From positions 1,526,501 to 1,590,500 of the forward strand of contig NZ_ABTR02000001.1 of assembly GCF_000172975.1 (NCBI RefSeq): a stretch of 64,000 bases of DNA, given 5' to 3'. Below the pieces are notes generated by a model. It made no database searches and was not told where the DNA came from. It saw only the letters and a program-made list of their open reading frames with translations. This DNA comes from Dethiosulfovibrio peptidovorans DSM 11002 (GTDB taxonomy: Bacteria; Synergistota; Synergistia; Synergistales; Dethiosulfovibrionaceae). Positions 50,419 to 59,403 of the stretch are shown here, piece by piece (position 1 is the first letter of the stretch; every line of letters starts with the position of its first letter). A program made the position numbers and the translations under genes.

Positions 50419-52092
50419 TTAGAACAATCCGGAGATTCTTCCGTTTTCGTCGACGTCTATTGCCAGAGCGGCTGGTTTCTTGGGCAGTCCCGGCATGGTC
50501 ATTATAGAGCCGGTTATGGCCACTATGAATCCGGCTCCGGCGGAGGCCCTTACCTCCCTGACCGTTACGGTGAAGCCGGTGGGTCGGCCCTTCTTTGCCG
50601 GGTCGTCGGAGATGGAGGCCTGGGTCTTGGCCATGCAGATCAGAAGATCGTCCAGACCGAGATCGTGAATAGCCTTTAGGTCCTTCTCCGCCTTGTCGGT
50701 GAAGCTGACTCCGTCGGCTCCGTAGATCTCCGTGGCTATCTTGGTGATCTTCTCCTTGGGACTCAACTTCTCGTCGTAGAGGAAGTGGAAATCGTTCTTC
50801 TCGTCACAGGCGGCTATGACCTTCTCGGCCAGGTCGATTCCTCCCTCGCCTCCCTTTGCCCATATTTCTGACAGGGCCACCGGGGCGCCGAGGGCTGCGC
50901 ATTTCTCCTCGACCAGCTTGAGCTCCTCGGGAGTGTCGGTGGGGAAGGCGTTGATCGCCACCACCACGGGAAGCCCGAAGTTCTTCATGTTCTCTATGTG
51001 TTTCTCCAGGTTGGGAATGCCGGCGGCGAGAGCGTCCATATTAACCTCGCCCAGCTTGTCCTTGGAAACTCCCCCGTGCATCTTGAGGGCCCTCACCGTG
51101 GCCACTATCACCACCGCGTTCGGCTTCAGACCGGCCAGACGGCACTTGATGTCCAGGAACTTCTCCGCGCCCAGGTCGGCGGCGAAGCCCGCCTCGGTCA
51201 CGAAATAATCCGCCAGTTTTAGGCCGTACTTAGTGGCCATGACGCTGTTGCAGCCGTGGGCTATGTTGGCGAAGGGACCGCCGTGTATGAAGGCCGGAAC
51301 GTGCTCCAATGTCTGCACCAGGTTGGGTTTGAGGGCGTCTTTCAGCAGCATCGCCATGGCTCCCTGGGCCCTCAGGTCACCTGCCGTCACAGCCTTGCCT
51401 TCGTAGTCGTAGGCGACGATGATCTTGGCGAGCCTCTCCTTGAGATCCGAGATCCCCGAGGCGAGACAGAGAATGGCCATCACCTCCGAAGCCACCGTTA
51501 TGTCGAAGCCGTCCTCTCTGGGCATGCCGTGGGGCTTGCCTCCTAGGCCTATGACTGTATGTCTCAGGGCCCTGTCGTTCATGTCCAGAACCCTCTTCAA
51601 GACGATCCTGCGGGGATCGATGTTCAGCTCGTTGCCCTGCTGTATCGAGTTGTCCAGCATCGCGGCGAGGAGGTTGTGGGCCGAGGTTATGGCGTGGAGG
51701 TCTCCGGTGAAGTGGATGTTGATGTCCTCCATAGGCACGACCTGGCTGTAACCACCTCCGGCGGCTCCGCCCTTGACTCCGAAAACCGGGCCAAGAGATG
51801 GCTCTCTGAGGGCCAGGGTGGTCTTCTTTCCCAGCTTGGCCAGGGCCTGGGCTAGACCTACCGACGTGGTGGTCTTTCCCTCTCCCGCCGGGGTGGGGGT
51901 AATGGCCGTCACCAGGATAAGCTTACCGTCCTCGTCATCCTTGATGCGGTTCCACAGATCGTAGGACACCTTGGCCTTGTATTTGCCGTAGTGTTCCAGG
52001 TCGTCCTCCTCTATGCCGAGTTGGGCCGCCACCTCCGTTATGGGTTTCATCTTAGCCTGCTGGGCTATCTCGATGTCCGAGAGAAATGCCAT
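50419..52092 (-). CDS. fhs: formate-tetrahydrofolate ligase (copy 1)
   Basis: A 557-residue enzyme of normal length. The P-loop [11 protein letters not shown] is at residues 66-76; [32 protein letters not shown] is the conserved folate/formyl-phosphate region. It interconverts formate, ATP and THF with 10-formyl-THF. Downstream of formiminoglutamate catabolism it can run toward ATP formation. It lies 99 bp after the cyclodeaminase gene. The protein is identical to copy 2 (59404-61077), and the two coding sequences look identical at DNA level except for the stop codon (TAA here). Confidence 0.97.
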   Translation of the reverse strand: MAFLSDIEIAQQAKMKPITEVAAQLGIEEDDLEHYGKYKAKVSYDLWNRIKDDEDGKLILVTAITPTPAGEGKTTTSVGLAQALAKLGKKTTLALREPSLGPVFGVKGGAAGGGYSQVVPMEDINIHFTGDLHAITSAHNLLAAMLDNSIQQGNELNIDPRRIVLKRVLDMNDRALRHTVIGLGGKPHGMPREDGFDITVASEVMAILCLASGISDLKERLAKIIVAYDYEGKAVTAGDLRAQGAMAMLLKDALKPNLVQTLEHVPAFIHGGPFANIAHGCNSVMATKYGLKLADYFVTEAGFAADLGAEKFLDIKCRLAGLKPNAVVIVATVRALKMHGGVSKDKLGEVNMDALAAGIPNLEKHIENMKNFGLPVVVAINAFPTDTPEELKLVEEKCAALGAPVALSEIWAKGGEGGIDLAEKVIAACDEKNDFHFLYDEKLSPKEKITKIATEIYGADGVSFTDKAEKDLKAIHDLGLDDLLICMAKTQASISDDPAKKGRPTGFTVTVREVRASAGAGFIVAITGSIMTMPGLPKKPAALAIDVDENGRISGLF

Positions 52093-52107
52093 GTAAGAAC
52101 TCCTCCT
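50420..52107 (-). repeat. 1.69-kb direct repeat, copy 1 (fhs)
   Basis: Identity with 59405-61092 at a constant offset of 8985 bases, with no indel. It ends inside the stop codon on one side and just 5' of AGGAGGAGTTCTTAC (the ribosome site) on the other. Flanks are unrelated, and no target-site duplication is visible. Confidence 0.9.
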
Positions 52108-52117
52108 TCTCTCTCTT

Positions 52118-52164
52118 ATCGCGATATCCCTCCGAATCTGAGTTTTTCGGAGGGATATCGCGAT
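52118..52164. other. 19-bp perfect inverted repeat between fchA and fhs copy 1
   Basis: ATCGCGATATCCCTCCGAA and its exact complement (52146-52164) flank a nine-base loop. No U tract follows on the minus-strand transcript (it reads AAGAGAG), so it is not a standard terminator. It may be an RNA processing or stability element, or an operator. It lies ten bp outside the duplicated block. Confidence 0.7.
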
Positions 52165-52191
52165 TATAGTCTCAAAATACAGATAGTGATA

Positions 52192-52821
52192 CTAGGCTTG
52201 ACCGCCTTTTTTGACGTATTCACGGATTCTTGCTGCCAAAACGGCTCCTCTGTTTTCCAGTGAGGAGATCTTCTTCGTCGTATCCGATGCGAAGGTCTCG
52301 TCTTTTATGGAGGGGAGGTTTATCTCTACGTTCATCACCGCCCCCTTAAGTCCCGAGTAGGCCATATCGGCCCCGACCCCCAGGTCGCTTAAGGCGTTGG
52401 AGTTCCCTTTGCCGAGCATGCCATCGGCGAGCTCCATTATCTCCAGACAGGCTTCGGCTATGGTCAGAGGAGATCGTATAGCCGCCTTGTAGCCCTCCTG
52501 TATGGCGGCACTTCTGGCTTTTTTTTGCTCGTCCGTTTCCTTGGGCATCTTGAAGGCCGCCATTACTTCGTTGAACGCATTCGTATCGACATCTATATAG
52601 CCTATAAGATCTTGTCCCAATGAGCCGCTTCTCGCCATCGTTTTTTCGGCGTTTTCACTAACGTTCTCGTAGCCTTTCTTGCCCATGGTGAGATTGCATA
52701 CCATAGAGACTAGCCCGGCTCCCATAGCCCCGGAAAGGGCGGCTACACTTCCTCCTCCAGGAGCGGGGGAGTCGGATGATAGCACTTGGTAAAATTCTTT
52801 AAGGCTCATGTCCACCAGCAT
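52192..52821 (-). CDS. fchA: formimidotetrahydrofolate cyclodeaminase
   Basis: A 209-residue all-helical enzyme. The start SLKEFYQVLSSDSPAPGGGSVAALSGAMGAGLVSMV is, in its SPAPGGGS part, the family's active-site loop. It converts 5-formimino-THF to 5,10-methenyl-THF and ammonia. The first ATG (52821) has AGAGGA nine bases upstream. It starts four bases after the transferase gene stops; in mammals these two activities are fused as FTCD, here they are separate coupled genes. Confidence 0.93.
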   Translation of the reverse strand: MLVDMSLKEFYQVLSSDSPAPGGGSVAALSGAMGAGLVSMVCNLTMGKKGYENVSENAEKTMARSGSLGQDLIGYIDVDTNAFNEVMAAFKMPKETDEQKKARSAAIQEGYKAAIRSPLTIAEACLEIMELADGMLGKGNSNALSDLGVGADMAYSGLKGAVMNVEINLPSIKDETFASDTTKKISSLENRGAVLAARIREYVKKGGQA

Positions 52822-52825
52822 CGAT

Positions 52826-53749
52826 CTATTCCTCTCCCACCAGCGCGAGTATGTTGTTTTCCACTATCTGATTGTAGTCGAAATCGACTAAGCGGAGGAA
52901 GTACTCGGCACAGTTGATGAGAGCCTTCTGTCTCAATGTGCCACAGACCTGGGTGCCTATGATGCTCAGTCCGTATCTCTTGGCCTCGTTCTCTATTACC
53001 TGGAAAGCCCTGTAGATGGGGGTCTGATCGATATCGAACATATTCATGGATACCGCTACGTTATCGTATCCGTCCGGCTTGAAGGCGACGGATCGGATGG
53101 TGCTGAAGCCTCCGCTAGGGCCTCTCATCATCTTGGCTATTCTCTTGCCTATCTCTATATCGATGGTGCTTAGAAGAACGTTTATCGCCACCAGATTGCT
53201 AGTGGCGGCACTGACGATGGTCGCTCCCGCTGAGGGATGTAGCTTGGCAGGTCCTAGATCTGGAGCCCTTTCAGGCAGATGGACGACCTCTTTCAATCCT
53301 TCATACTGTCCTTTCCTGATGTATCCCAGCTCCCTGCGTTCCGGAGTTCTGGCGTTTTCGCCGCTGAAATATACGGGAACCTGGAATCTCTCGAAAAGGG
53401 CGGTCCCTACCTTTTCCGCGAACTCGGCGCATTCTTCGAGAGTTACGTTCATGAGAGGGAATACCGGTATGGTGTCCTGCGCTCCGATTCTGGGATGAGA
53501 TCCTTTCTGTTTTTCCATGTCTATGAGCTCGTAAGCCTTTTCTGCCATGTTCAAGAGAGCTTCCATGAGAGGCTCCGGCTCGCCTATACACTCGATGACG
53601 GTACGGTTGAAGTCGGCGTCGGGAAAGAAGTCGATTAGTTTAACCCCTTTTACGTTCTTGATTTCGCCCACTATGGCTTCGATCACCTCTGTACGACGTC
53701 CTTCGCTGAAGTTGGGAACTGCGTGGATGTATTTCTTTTTCTGATCCAT
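52826..53749 (-). CDS. ftcD: glutamate formimidoyltransferase
   Basis: A 307-residue enzyme. VPNFSEGRRTEVIEAIV begins the N-subdomain and the catalytic histidine is H85 in KGSHPRIGAQDTIPVFP. It moves the formimino group from formiminoglutamate, the end product of histidine breakdown, to THF. It corresponds to the N-terminal half of mammalian FTCD. GGAGG precedes the ATG. The histidine-degradation genes themselves (hutH, hutU, hutI) are not in the window. Confidence 0.95.
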   Translation of the reverse strand: MDQKKKYIHAVPNFSEGRRTEVIEAIVGEIKNVKGVKLIDFFPDADFNRTVIECIGEPEPLMEALLNMAEKAYELIDMEKQKGSHPRIGAQDTIPVFPLMNVTLEECAEFAEKVGTALFERFQVPVYFSGENARTPERRELGYIRKGQYEGLKEVVHLPERAPDLGPAKLHPSAGATIVSAATSNLVAINVLLSTIDIEIGKRIAKMMRGPSGGFSTIRSVAFKPDGYDNVAVSMNMFDIDQTPIYRAFQVIENEAKRYGLSIIGTQVCGTLRQKALINCAEYFLRLVDFDYNQIVENNILALVGEE

Positions 53750-53804
53750 TAATATCGCCTCCGTGATATACTACTCGCGTAGATGAAGTTTTTTGTTTTT
53801 TCGA

Positions 53805-53836
53805 GGGATGAGCGGATTGTGGGATCCGCTCATCCC
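53805..53836. other. 13-bp hairpin between dctP and ftcD
   Basis: GGGATGAGCGGAT-TGTGGG-ATCCGCTCATCCC is perfect. TTTTTT follows on the plus strand, but both neighbouring genes run on the minus strand, where only A-rich sequence follows. It may protect the 3' end of the dctP message rather than terminate it. Confidence 0.6.
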
Positions 53837-53855
53837 TTTTTTGTCTCTTATTGGA

Positions 53856-54905
53856 TTAGTTTCCTGACGCCTCTTTTTCCGCCTCGGCGATTTCTTCCCT
53901 CAAAGTGGCGAGAATGTCCTCGGCTAGTTCGGGGTTGCCGGATATCTTTATGTAAGTACTATCGGTCTTCTTGGATAATTCCTGGAATTTTGCTCTGGCC
54001 TCGGGGGTTATGGCTACCACCTTCTGGCTTGATTTCATCTTGGCCTTGATCATGTCCATCCTCTTATCGTTAAGCTCCTTCTGGATTTTATATCCAAACG
54101 GACGGAGCTCGTCGACCGCTTCGAGAACGATTTTCTGGATGTCCTCGGGCAGTTTCTCGAAGAATCTCTTGTTCACCATGGTCTGCATGATGTAGATCTT
54201 GTGGGCCGACTCGATGTAATAGTCCTGGACCTCCATGAACTTCATCTCCTGGACTATATAGGGGGCGTTTTCCTGACCGTCGATCATGTTGAGCTGAAGA
54301 CCGCTGTAGACCTCCATGAAGGGGACCGGAGTCGGATTGGCACCGTACACCTTATAGGATTCCACTATCATTGGAGACGGCATGGTCCGCATTTTGAATC
54401 CCTTGAAATCCTCGGGAGTAAGAAGGGGCTTGTTGGCGGTCCAGTCCATGGCTCCCTCGCTCCAGTAGGCCAGTACCTTGACTCCCTGTCTCTCGTAGGC
54501 GCTGGAGAGCATCTCGTTAAGTGCCTTGCTAGTAGCGAGGACTTTCTCGTTGACCTCCTGGTTGTCGGAGAAAAGAAATTGCATCGAGAAGATCTGGTTT
54601 TCCGGAACGATGCTTCCTACCTGACCGGCTCCGTCGAGTACGAATTCGATGGCCCCGTTCTGACAGAGTTCGAATATCTCCTTAGGAGACCCCAGAGTTC
54701 CTAGGGGATAGATGTCCAGCTGTATCTCTCCGTCGGATTTTTCCTTGAGAAGACGGGCGAACTCGTTGGCGTAGACGTCGCAGACACTACCGGTGATTTC
54801 CTCTTCCGCCAGTCTCCACTGGTACTTTGGAGCTCCGAAGGCGGTGGTAGCGACCGTCAAGGCGAAGGTTGCGGCTAAAATAGCCATTATCGTGTGTTTG
54901 CTCAT
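53856..54905 (-). CDS. dctP: TRAP transporter solute-binding protein
   Basis: A 349-residue exported protein. The signal peptide ends ATTAFG-APKYQWRLAEEE. KMRTMPSPMI contains the conserved carboxylate-binding arginine. It belongs to a complete TRAP system with dctM and dctQ upstream in the same operon. Such proteins bind organic or amino acids such as C4-dicarboxylates, sialic acid or glutamate. The cargo is unknown, but the neighbouring M20 protein and PucR-type regulator suggest an amino-acid derivative. Confidence 0.92.
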   Translation of the reverse strand: MSKHTIMAILAATFALTVATTAFGAPKYQWRLAEEEITGSVCDVYANEFARLLKEKSDGEIQLDIYPLGTLGSPKEIFELCQNGAIEFVLDGAGQVGSIVPENQIFSMQFLFSDNQEVNEKVLATSKALNEMLSSAYERQGVKVLAYWSEGAMDWTANKPLLTPEDFKGFKMRTMPSPMIVESYKVYGANPTPVPFMEVYSGLQLNMIDGQENAPYIVQEMKFMEVQDYYIESAHKIYIMQTMVNKRFFEKLPEDIQKIVLEAVDELRPFGYKIQKELNDKRMDMIKAKMKSSQKVVAITPEARAKFQELSKKTDSTYIKISGNPELAEDILATLREEIAEAEKEASGN

Positions 54906-54971
54906 CTTTGTTTCCTCCTTTATGTATGTGCTGCTTTTGTGCCGCAGGGATCTCGTCCCTGAGATGCCGAT

Positions 54972-56249
54972 TTACCTCGATATCGCCAGGTCCCTAAGGA
55001 AGAGGGCAATCTGCGGGAACATGACGAGAAGTGCCGAGATTATGACCATCATTATTATGAAGGGAGGAACTCCCTTCACCACGTCCAGATATTTCTGACG
55101 GAATATCGGAATCGCTGTGAATATGTTGCACCCGAACGGTGGTGTAGAAGATCCGATCGCGGCCTGAAGGGTCACTATCGTTCCCACTAGGACGTTGTCT
55201 AGCCCGGAAGCCGCTACAGGTCCTCTGAATATGGGGGTCAGGATCATTATTACCACCACCGGATCCACGAACATGCATCCCAGGAAGTAGGCGATGGATA
55301 AAACCGTAAGGATGCGAAGCTGAGTTGGATCGACCCCGAGCAGGGCCGGAAGAATTATATTCGGTATCCTGGCGAAAGAGATCGTCCAGGAAAAGGCCTG
55401 TCCCACGGCTATCAAAATGAATACAATTGCTGTGACCACCCCGGTTCGGAGAGCTAGTTTGGGAATGTCCTTAAATGTTATGGATTTATACACGAATCGC
55501 TCCAGAAGGAAAGCGTATAGAACCGAGACGGCTGCCGCCTCCGTAGGGCTGAATACTCCCGAGTAGATTCCTCCGAATATTATGAGAGGGAAGGTGAAGC
55601 TCAAAAGCGCCTCTTTCAGCGCGGTCATCCGTTCTTTCCACGTCGCCTTGGTCGCGATATTGTGGGGATCCGATACGAACCAGCAGTAGAGGGAAAAGAA
55701 CAGGAAGATCAAAAGTCCGGGACCGACTCCGGCGATGAACAGTTCTCCAACCGAGGCTCCGCCGACGACGCCGTAGACGATCATATATATGCTTGGCGGT
55801 ATCAGCAGTGCGATCTCGGCGGAGTTGATTATCAGTGCCGTGGAGAAAGAGGATGAGTATCCCGCGTCCATCAGCATCGGCCTCATCGGGCCTCCTATGG
55901 CGACCACCGTGGCCTGGGTGGAGCCCGATACCGCTCCGAACAGGGTGCAGGCGCCAGCTGTGGCTATGGGAAGTCCTCCTCTTTTATGACCTATGAACCT
56001 GACGACGAAGTGAAGCAATCTGTCCGCTACCTCGCCGGCGGTCATTATATCTGCGGCGAAGATGAACATAGGTACAGCTATAAGCGACATGGACTGTATC
56101 CCCCCGACGACCTGTTGCATCAGCATGGTAGGATCGAGGTTGGGAAAGTAGAAGATCAAAGTCACTAAGGCCCCCGCCATGAGAGGAACCATCATCGGGA
56201 ATCCGAGAAGCAGCAAAGCCGTCATGACGCCTACAAGGGTTATCAACAT
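54972..56249 (-). CDS. dctM: TRAP transporter large membrane subunit
   Basis: A 425-residue protein with about twelve hydrophobic segments and the DctM blocks AGACTLFGAVSGSTQATVVAIGGPM-type (GAVSGS core), FTPTEAAAVSVLYAFLLE-like PTEAAAV, and the C-terminal GSSTPPFGCNIFTAI. It forms the ion-coupled channel of the transporter. It starts 12 bp after dctQ and is followed by dctP after 66 bp. Confidence 0.95.
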   Translation of the reverse strand: MLITLVGVMTALLLLGFPMMVPLMAGALVTLIFYFPNLDPTMLMQQVVGGIQSMSLIAVPMFIFAADIMTAGEVADRLLHFVVRFIGHKRGGLPIATAGACTLFGAVSGSTQATVVAIGGPMRPMLMDAGYSSSFSTALIINSAEIALLIPPSIYMIVYGVVGGASVGELFIAGVGPGLLIFLFFSLYCWFVSDPHNIATKATWKERMTALKEALLSFTFPLIIFGGIYSGVFSPTEAAAVSVLYAFLLERFVYKSITFKDIPKLALRTGVVTAIVFILIAVGQAFSWTISFARIPNIILPALLGVDPTQLRILTVLSIAYFLGCMFVDPVVVIMILTPIFRGPVAASGLDNVLVGTIVTLQAAIGSSTPPFGCNIFTAIPIFRQKYLDVVKGVPPFIIMMVIISALLVMFPQIALFLRDLAISR

Positions 56250-56261
56250 CTGCCAGTCCCC

Positions 56262-56801
56262 CTAAACCATAAACTCGTCGGTTTCGCTCTCTCCGTCGAC
56301 GACGTTAGGAGCGACGTAAATCTCGGAATTCCGTAGATTTTTGATGAACGTGAGCGCATATTGAAGTCCGGTCATGAAAAAACCAAGAGGGACCCACATG
56401 ATTACTAGGTAGAGAGGGAATCTAAGAGCCGGAGACATCCGGCCGGATATAAAAAGTTTCATGGTATAACAGGAGGAATAGTAGCAAAGGACGAACATCA
56501 AAAAAGCGGTTCCGGCGGTCATTATGAGCATCATTATCTTTCTCATGGTTTCGGGCATCACGTCGTATATGGCGGACATCCTGATATGGACGCCTTTTCT
56601 CGCCGCGTAACTGGCACCTATGAACGTTACCCAGATTATGGTGAACTGACTTACCTCCTCCGCATAGGTCCAACTATGTTGAAACAGATTGCGACTTATA
56701 ACGTTGCCTATGCTGACCAGCGCCATTACGATGATGCTATAGGCGACGACGTTTCTCTCGAAAATCTCGAAGAAACGGTTGATCTTTGCTAGTAGATTCA
56801 T
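56262..56801 (-). CDS. dctQ: TRAP transporter small membrane subunit
   Basis: A 179-residue four-helix membrane protein. NRFFEIFERNVVAYSIIVMALVSIGNVISRN begins the first helix pair and WTYAEEVSQFTIIWVTFIGASYAARKGVHIRM contains the DctQ-typical EE and GA..A.R..H motifs. ATG 56801 follows TTTGGAGGG; a longer frame to 56849 would overlap the M20 gene. It sits 19 bp after that gene. Confidence 0.92.
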   Translation of the reverse strand: MNLLAKINRFFEIFERNVVAYSIIVMALVSIGNVISRNLFQHSWTYAEEVSQFTIIWVTFIGASYAARKGVHIRMSAIYDVMPETMRKIMMLIMTAGTAFLMFVLCYYSSCYTMKLFISGRMSPALRFPLYLVIMWVPLGFFMTGLQYALTFIKNLRNSEIYVAPNVVDGESETDEFMV

Positions 56802-56820
56802 GAAAAACCCTCCAAAGTTT

Positions 56821-57990
56821 TTAAGACTTTCCGTTGTTTCCCATGGCATATCTTAGAAGTACTTCCGCAGCAGTACAGACCTCCTCGACCGAGATCCACT
56901 CGTCGACCGTATAGCTTCTGTTGTGGTCTCCAGGACCGAATATGACGAAGGGTATGCCCAGAGTCGGTACCAGTCTGGAGGCGTCGGTAAAGGGATGTAT
57001 TCCGATCTCTTCCGATGGTAGATTAAGCGAAGTGCATATGTTCTTGAAATTAACCACCATTGGAGCACTGTGATGCATTCCCACCGGAGGCTGTGAGTTG
57101 ACTTCTCTCATCTCGATTTTGAGTGAATCGGTCTGAGATTCCATCTCGTCCGCTATTTCTCTCGCTTTTTTCGCTATATCTTCCGAATCGATCGAGGGCA
57201 GAAGCCTTATATCCAGAACCCCTCTGGCTTTGCCTGGGACCACGTTGAGATTAGAGCCTCCTTCGATCTTGGTGACGGTGCAGCTGTTTCTTCCCAGAAG
57301 TCTGTGAGATGGCTCTTTGATCAGACTCTGGTTTAGACTGGATGCGAGTTTCATGAAGTTCGTGACGGCGTTCACTCCTTTTTCCGGTGTGGCACTGTGA
57401 CATTCTTTCCCCTCTACCGATATCTCTAGCCAAAGGGCTCCTTTTTCGGCCAACGCTATAGACATAGATGTAGGTTCGACCACCACGAGTTCGTCCATCT
57501 CATCCATAAGTCCGCTTTTAAGAAGAGCGCCAGCTCCTATGCCGTTCAGCTCCTCGTCGGCGGATAGGCAAAGGTGGACGGGATAGGGCGGATTGATGCC
57601 GGACCTTACCATTGCCAGACCTGCGGCTATGATCGATGCCAATCCACCTTTGGCGTTGATGGTTCCCTTTCCGTAAATCTTTCCGTCTTCGTGTTCGGCC
57701 CCGAAGGGTGATCTGGTCCAGGAGTCGGGATTGTCCACGTCGATGGTGTCCATGTGTCCCACGAAGGCCAGGTTCTTCTCCTCTGAATCTCCCGGTATGG
57801 AGATCTTCAAAGAAGCCCTATTGCCCCCGTGTTCCAGTAGTTTTATTTTGACTCTATCCTCGGGAAACAGGGAGGCAATATAATTTGCGCAGTCCCTCTC
57901 GTCTCCTCTGGGAAGGGTGGTCCTTATCCTGACGAGATTTTGCAGTATTTGAACGATTTCTTTATCCGGAACTAGTTCGTGTCTTTTCAC
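56821..57990 (-). CDS. M20-family peptidase/deacylase homolog with altered metal site
   Basis: A 389-residue ArgE/DapE/carboxypeptidase-G2 homolog. The first metal pair H79, D81 (VGHMDTID), the acidic pair E146-E147 and E172 (VVEPTS) are present. However, the bridging aspartate of the GxGxxDxKGG motif is N112 (GKGTINAKGG), and the C-terminal histidine ligand is Y360 (GPGDHNRSYTVDE). Two of the usual five ligands are thus changed. It could be a divergent hydrolase or a non-catalytic binding protein. GTG start. It leads the TRAP operon, which suggests handling of the imported compound. Confidence 0.85.
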   Translation of the reverse strand: MKRHELVPDKEIVQILQNLVRIRTTLPRGDERDCANYIASLFPEDRVKIKLLEHGGNRASLKISIPGDSEEKNLAFVGHMDTIDVDNPDSWTRSPFGAEHEDGKIYGKGTINAKGGLASIIAAGLAMVRSGINPPYPVHLCLSADEELNGIGAGALLKSGLMDEMDELVVVEPTSMSIALAEKGALWLEISVEGKECHSATPEKGVNAVTNFMKLASSLNQSLIKEPSHRLLGRNSCTVTKIEGGSNLNVVPGKARGVLDIRLLPSIDSEDIAKKAREIADEMESQTDSLKIEMREVNSQPPVGMHHSAPMVVNFKNICTSLNLPSEEIGIHPFTDASRLVPTLGIPFVIFGPGDHNRSYTVDEWISVEEVCTAAEVLLRYAMGNNGKS

Positions 57991-58032
57991 GGTTATCCCT
58001 CTTTCTGACTAAAGTATATAGCATGATTTTAG

Positions 58033-58065
58033 AAAAAGCCTTGTCCAACATGGACAAGGCTTTTT
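58033..58065. terminator. terminator after the PucR-type regulator
   Basis: AAAAAGCCTTGTCC-AACAT-GGACAAGGCTTTTT, a perfect 14-bp stem with T tracts on both strands, separating the regulator from the M20-TRAP operon. Confidence 0.85.
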
Positions 58066-58091
58066 GGAGAAGTTGTCTTGTGAAGACAAAA

Positions 58092-59261
58092 TCAGCTTGA
58101 TGTAGATGGTCCAGATTGGCCCTTGAAACTATCGTGTATGAGAAAGATCCTCAGGGATAGACTGACGGCGAAACGCTGTTCGTTGTCGTCCAAATCTAGC
58201 GATAGCACCTCGCAGATCCTCTTGAAACGGTATTTTACCGTGTTGTAGTGAACGTACAGACTGTCCGCCGCTGTCCTGAGGTTCCAGTTCCCCCTGTCTA
58301 TCGCCAGCAGGGTCGCCATCAGTTCCGTGTTGTTCGTTTTGTCATATTCTACAAGCGGACTTAGCTTTTGTCTCATGAAGTCTACACCGTCGCTCTTCTG
58401 TGCCAAGGTGGACAGGAGTTTATAGGCCCCGAGCTCGTTCCATCTGGCGATGGCCCAGTCTTTGAGAAAACGATCCATTATCTCTATAGCCTGACATGCT
58501 TCCCTGTAACTTTCTCCAGCGTCTATGAAGGAAGATCGAGGATCTCCTATTCCTAGTCTCACCTTTAGAGGAGTTATCTCGTCTCTTACGTAGCGACAAG
58601 TCTCGAATATCTCCTTGGAGCCGTTGGTCGACGAGGGAATCAGAAGTGCCAGATGGTGTCCCACGTTGGCGAAGATAAGCTTAGGGTAGAATGACCTCAG
58701 TCGATGACATATGGTCTGTCTTATCCTGTCTTCCGGGTCGGTATCCACTGCCATTGCGACCACCGCCGTCACAGATCCAGAAAGGTCCCATCCGAATAGA
58801 GAAGCTCTGTTCTCCAGTTCGTCTGGGTGCCTTATCCTGGAGAAAAGAAGGTCCTGAACGCAGTGGTCTCTGTATCTCTGTTCCACCTTGAGCTCGCTGT
58901 GTTTTCTATTGAGCAGTAGCCTAAGAGCCAGAGTTGCATTTTCCAATAAATCGGTAGTCGAAGAAGGATCTTCTCGCGGACGGTTAAGTATCAGAGTCCC
59001 CACTACGCTATTGTCCTGACTGACGGTCGTGTGATGGAATATCCGGAGTAGTTCTCGATGAGGATAGGTCTTTATCTGCTCGAAGAACTCGGTATTTCTG
59101 GAGAAAACGTGTAGTTTCCCGCTATTGAGCTTAAAGGCGCAGTCGAATCCGGATAGTTCGTGAATGGTTCGGAGAATGTCCTCCAGTCCTCCACTTTTTA
59201 GGAGGGTCTCGGCGAAAGGCGCAAAAGAGCGGTCTTTGACGGCGGGTGGAGTTTTTTTCAA
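58092..59261 (-). CDS. PucR/CdaR-type transcriptional regulator
   Basis: A 389-residue regulator. The C-terminal ~60 residues (RGNWNLRTAADSLYVHYNTVKYRFKRI) are the PucR-type helix-turn-helix. The central part is the GGDEF-like domain of this class, and the N-terminal ~150 residues may bind an effector. Relatives activate catabolic operons for sugar acids, purines or amino acids. TTG start, with AGAGGAG upstream. It reads in the same direction as the M20-TRAP genes, the probable targets, with a terminator in between. Confidence 0.85.
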   Translation of the reverse strand: MKKTPPAVKDRSFAPFAETLLKSGGLEDILRTIHELSGFDCAFKLNSGKLHVFSRNTEFFEQIKTYPHRELLRIFHHTTVSQDNSVVGTLILNRPREDPSSTTDLLENATLALRLLLNRKHSELKVEQRYRDHCVQDLLFSRIRHPDELENRASLFGWDLSGSVTAVVAMAVDTDPEDRIRQTICHRLRSFYPKLIFANVGHHLALLIPSSTNGSKEIFETCRYVRDEITPLKVRLGIGDPRSSFIDAGESYREACQAIEIMDRFLKDWAIARWNELGAYKLLSTLAQKSDGVDFMRQKLSPLVEYDKTNNTELMATLLAIDRGNWNLRTAADSLYVHYNTVKYRFKRICEVLSLDLDDNEQRFAVSLSLRIFLIHDSFKGQSGPSTSS

Positions 59262-59339
59262 GACGAGGTCTCCTCTAAAGGATTAGGGTCGGTATCCATA
59301 CTTTCCAACGATCAGGAGTCCCTGTCAAGGGAGATTGCA

Positions 59340-59373
59340 AAACGGGCGAAAGTAGAAAAACCTTCGCCCGTTT
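59340..59373 (-). terminator. terminator after fhs copy 2
   Basis: AAACGGGCGAA and TTCGCCCGTTT form an 11-bp stem with a 12-base loop; the minus-strand transcript continues with a short U tract. Same GGGCGAA/TTCGCCC core as the terminator of copy 1, but otherwise different. Confidence 0.72.
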
Positions 59374-59403
59374 CGTTTTATCATAAGCTGATTGGTGGAG
59401 TTA

